Positions 62,311 to 64,000 of a DNA stretch of 64,000 nt are shown in pieces; positions within the stretch are counted from its first letter, which is position 1, and each line of letters begins with the position of its first letter. Source of the stretch: UBA1941 sp046329575 (GTDB taxonomy: Bacteria; Bacteroidota; Bacteroidia; Chitinophagales; LD1); NCBI GenBank assembly GCA_046329575.1, contig JAXLUJ010000004.1:256791-320790 (forward strand). Direction: 5' to 3'. Both the position numbers and the translations under genes were made by a program. Under the pieces are notes generated by a model. It had not been told where the DNA came from, searched no databases, and saw nothing but the letters and a program-made list of their open reading frames with translations.

Positions 62311-63981
62311 ATGAAAGAACTGGTTACACGATTAACCCAATTCCCTACGCAGTTTTTCCTGATTGTAATCGGACTCTTGATGTTTGTTCCTTTTTTGGGT
62401 TCAGGCCTGCTATTCGACTGGGATGAAATCAATTTTGCCGAAGCAGCACGCGAAATGCTCATTACTCATAATTATAGATTTGCCCAAATCAATTATCAAC
62501 CCTTTTTCGAAAAACCGCCGTTCTTCATTTGGCTACAAGCCTTCAGTATGAGTCGCTTTGGGGTGAATGAATTTGCAGCACGGCTACCTAATGCCATTTG
62601 CGGTGTGCTCACCATGATTGCCGTTTTTAATGTGGGCAGAAAATATTTCAGCTCCAGATTAGGCGTTTTATGGGCACTTCTTTTTGCGTGCTCCTTTTTG
62701 CCGCAAATTTACTTTAAATCAGGCATTATCGATCCGGTATTCAACTACTTCATCTTCATCAGCATCATTTTCCTTTTTCATATATCCATTGCCGACGATT
62801 TTGCTTCCGCAAGGCTCAATCGTTCCAACCATCGCTGGTATCTCATAGCATCCGGATTAGCCGCCGGCTTGGCCATTCTTACAAAAGGACCGGTTGCGTT
62901 CGGGCTAATCGTACTTACAATCACCATTCTGTTAATCTGGAACAAAGGCCGTTTGAATTTCAGTTTAGCCGACTTCCTGCTTTGGTTGGCGGTGGTTTGC
63001 AGTGTGCTTGCAACATGGATCATTCCCGAATGGAAATTGCATGGCAGTACCTTCCTTTCTGAATTTCTGAAGTATCAGATGCGATTATTAACTACTGAAG
63101 ATTCCGGTCATGGCGGTCCGTTTTATTATCACCTTCCTGTATTGTTTTGGGGGTGTTTCCCTGCGGCAGCGCTGGCGCTGGAATCATTTCGCCGCAACAC
63201 CGATGATACTTTCTACCAACGTTCCTTTAAAAGATGGATGATAGTGTTATTTGCAGTGGTATTGCTGGTGTTTTCTGTGGTAAAGACTAAAATTATTCAT
63301 TACTCCTCGCTTTGTTATTTCCCAATTACCTTTTTAGCGGCATATTATTTACATCATCTTCTGGAAGGACGCTGGCGGTGGACCTGGCGGCAAACGCTGG
63401 CATTGCTTCTTTCGGGTGGTTTGCTTTTTGTGGCTATGATGTTGCTACCAATTTTGGCATTGCGATGGGACATCATTGCCCCCTACCTACATGATGATTT
63501 TGCATTAGAAGCCATTAAAGGGCCGGTGTACTGGAACAAGGCTGAATGTATATACGGAGCAATTGCGCTGGCAGCTCTAATCGCCACAATTGTTTTAATG
63601 CATACCAAACATGTAAGAACGGGAACGTATTTGTTGATTATTATTTCAGGTTTAGCCACCAATGCAACGATTTCGCAATTCATGCCACGGATCAGTCGAT
63701 ATTCCCAAGGGCCGATGGTTGCTTTTTTGAAAGCGCACCGTACTGAAAATTGTCAAATCGAACCGGCAGGGTTTAAAAGCTATGCGCACTTATTTTATGG
63801 CGAAAGACAGCCGTTTTCCGACAAAAGGTATCAGGAACCCAATTTTGTAATTTATGGTCCGGTAGAAAAGCCGGTTTACTTTATTACTAAAGTGAATTTA
63901 CTAGGCCGTATTAGTTTTTCAGAACGAGTGGAAGAACTTTACCGGAAAGATGGATACGTATTCCTGAAACGGAAGTATTGA
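62311..63981 (+). CDS. Glycosyltransferase family 39 (ArnT/PMT-like) membrane protein
   Basis: 556 residues, about twelve hydrophobic helices. The first periplasmic loop has DWDEINFAEAAREML (about 32-46), with the Asp-Glu catalytic pair of GT-C enzymes, followed by FFEKPPFFIWLQA. These are typical of undecaprenyl-phosphate-sugar-using transferases such as ArnT. A lipid-linked sugar made by the upstream GT2 protein would be a natural donor. It starts 25 nt after the trifunctional gene, so the three form one operon. Confidence 0.9.
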   Translation: MKELVTRLTQFPTQFFLIVIGLLMFVPFLGSGLLFDWDEINFAEAAREMLITHNYRFAQINYQPFFEKPPFFIWLQAFSMSRFGVNEFAARLPNAICGVLTMIAVFNVGRKYFSSRLGVLWALLFACSFLPQIYFKSGIIDPVFNYFIFISIIFLFHISIADDFASARLNRSNHRWYLIASGLAAGLAILTKGPVAFGLIVLTITILLIWNKGRLNFSLADFLLWLAVVCSVLATWIIPEWKLHGSTFLSEFLKYQMRLLTTEDSGHGGPFYYHLPVLFWGCFPAAALALESFRRNTDDTFYQRSFKRWMIVLFAVVLLVFSVVKTKIIHYSSLCYFPITFLAAYYLHHLLEGRWRWTWRQTLALLLSGGLLFVAMMLLPILALRWDIIAPYLHDDFALEAIKGPVYWNKAECIYGAIALAALIATIVLMHTKHVRTGTYLLIIISGLATNATISQFMPRISRYSQGPMVAFLKAHRTENCQIEPAGFKSYAHLFYGERQPFSDKRYQEPNFVIYGPVEKPVYFITKVNLLGRISFSERVEELYRKDGYVFLKRKY

Positions 63982-63983
63982 AC

Positions 63984-64000
63984 ATAAAAAAAGCCCCATA
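63984..64000 (+). terminator. Probable terminator left arm, cut by window edge
   Basis: Directly after the GT39 stop comes TAAAAAAAGCCCC, closely resembling the left side of the AAGCCC hairpin at 13540. The other arm lies outside the window. Confidence 0.35.

Noticed and set aside
1..64000. CRISPR arrays, tRNA/rRNA genes, insertion sequences, prophage or integrase genes
   Set aside because: Looked for direct-repeat arrays, cloverleaf-like sequence in the gaps, transposase or integrase motifs; none was found.

Overview
The window is a dense, moderate-GC chromosomal stretch from a member of the Bacteroidota, free-living and aerobic by gene content. Evidence: a complete alternative complex III operon (actABCDEF) running into coxB, type IX secretion sorting tails (types A and B) on several large secreted proteins, a short NuoG without the molybdopterin domain, a 1270-residue RpoB, and promoter-like sequences of the Bacteroidota TTTG / TAnnTTTG type. 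No tRNA, rRNA, CRISPR array, prophage or insertion sequence was seen.

Layout. 1-9091 (minus): respiratory operon actA-B-C-D-E-F and the 5' part of coxB, which carry electrons from menaquinol to cytochrome oxidase. 9305-13555: NodB-like deacetylase, divergent asnB, DUF421 membrane protein, acyl-CoA thioesterase. 13579-16435: small secreted protein, an ABC-F ATPase with one degenerate ATP site, DUF4142 lipoprotein. 16594-24889: nuoGHIJKLMN, the proton-pumping half of complex I, with its own promoter and without nuoA-F. 25061-28163: sulfur-handling pair (rhodanese-thioredoxin lipoprotein; ETHE1-like hydrolase with two rhodanese domains), hotdog thioesterase, PyrR-like phosphoribosyltransferase. 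28164-34571: secreted PhoD phosphatase, TonB-dependent receptor, secreted M1-like peptidase. 34595-41652: 3-hydroxyacyl-CoA dehydrogenase, kdsB, acyltransferase, giant type B sorted protein. 41783-47268: trxB, rplL, rpoB and a strong terminator. 47436-54640: TonB-domain lipoprotein, DUF3606, DUF72, an epimerase-CBS fusion next to DAHP synthase, rlmH, a repeat-containing secreted protein, glutathione peroxidase. 54641-54955: a GC-rich palindromic element. 54956-63981: CoA-disulfide reductase-rhodanese, CinA C-terminal domain, then GT2-DUF2062, a trifunctional MMPL/acyltransferase/methyltransferase and a GT39 transferase.

Most notable: (1) rpoB is followed by a terminator and no rpoC, and rplL is preceded by trxB rather than rplJ, so the near-universal rplKAJL-rpoBC cluster is broken on both sides; with the isolated nuoG-N block this suggests a genome in which ancient operons have been split. 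(2) A ribulose-phosphate-epimerase-like barrel that keeps its metal ligands is fused to a CBS pair and sits 27 nt before DAHP synthase. (3) The ABC-F protein has lost every catalytic element of one composite ATP site while keeping the other. (4) Two GC-rich palindromic intergenic elements share an exact 10-mer; one contains a perfect 21-bp hairpin stem. (5) A GT2-DUF2062 / trifunctional exporter pair looks like a lipid or pigment assembly module. No wholly new multi-gene system could be demonstrated from sequence alone.
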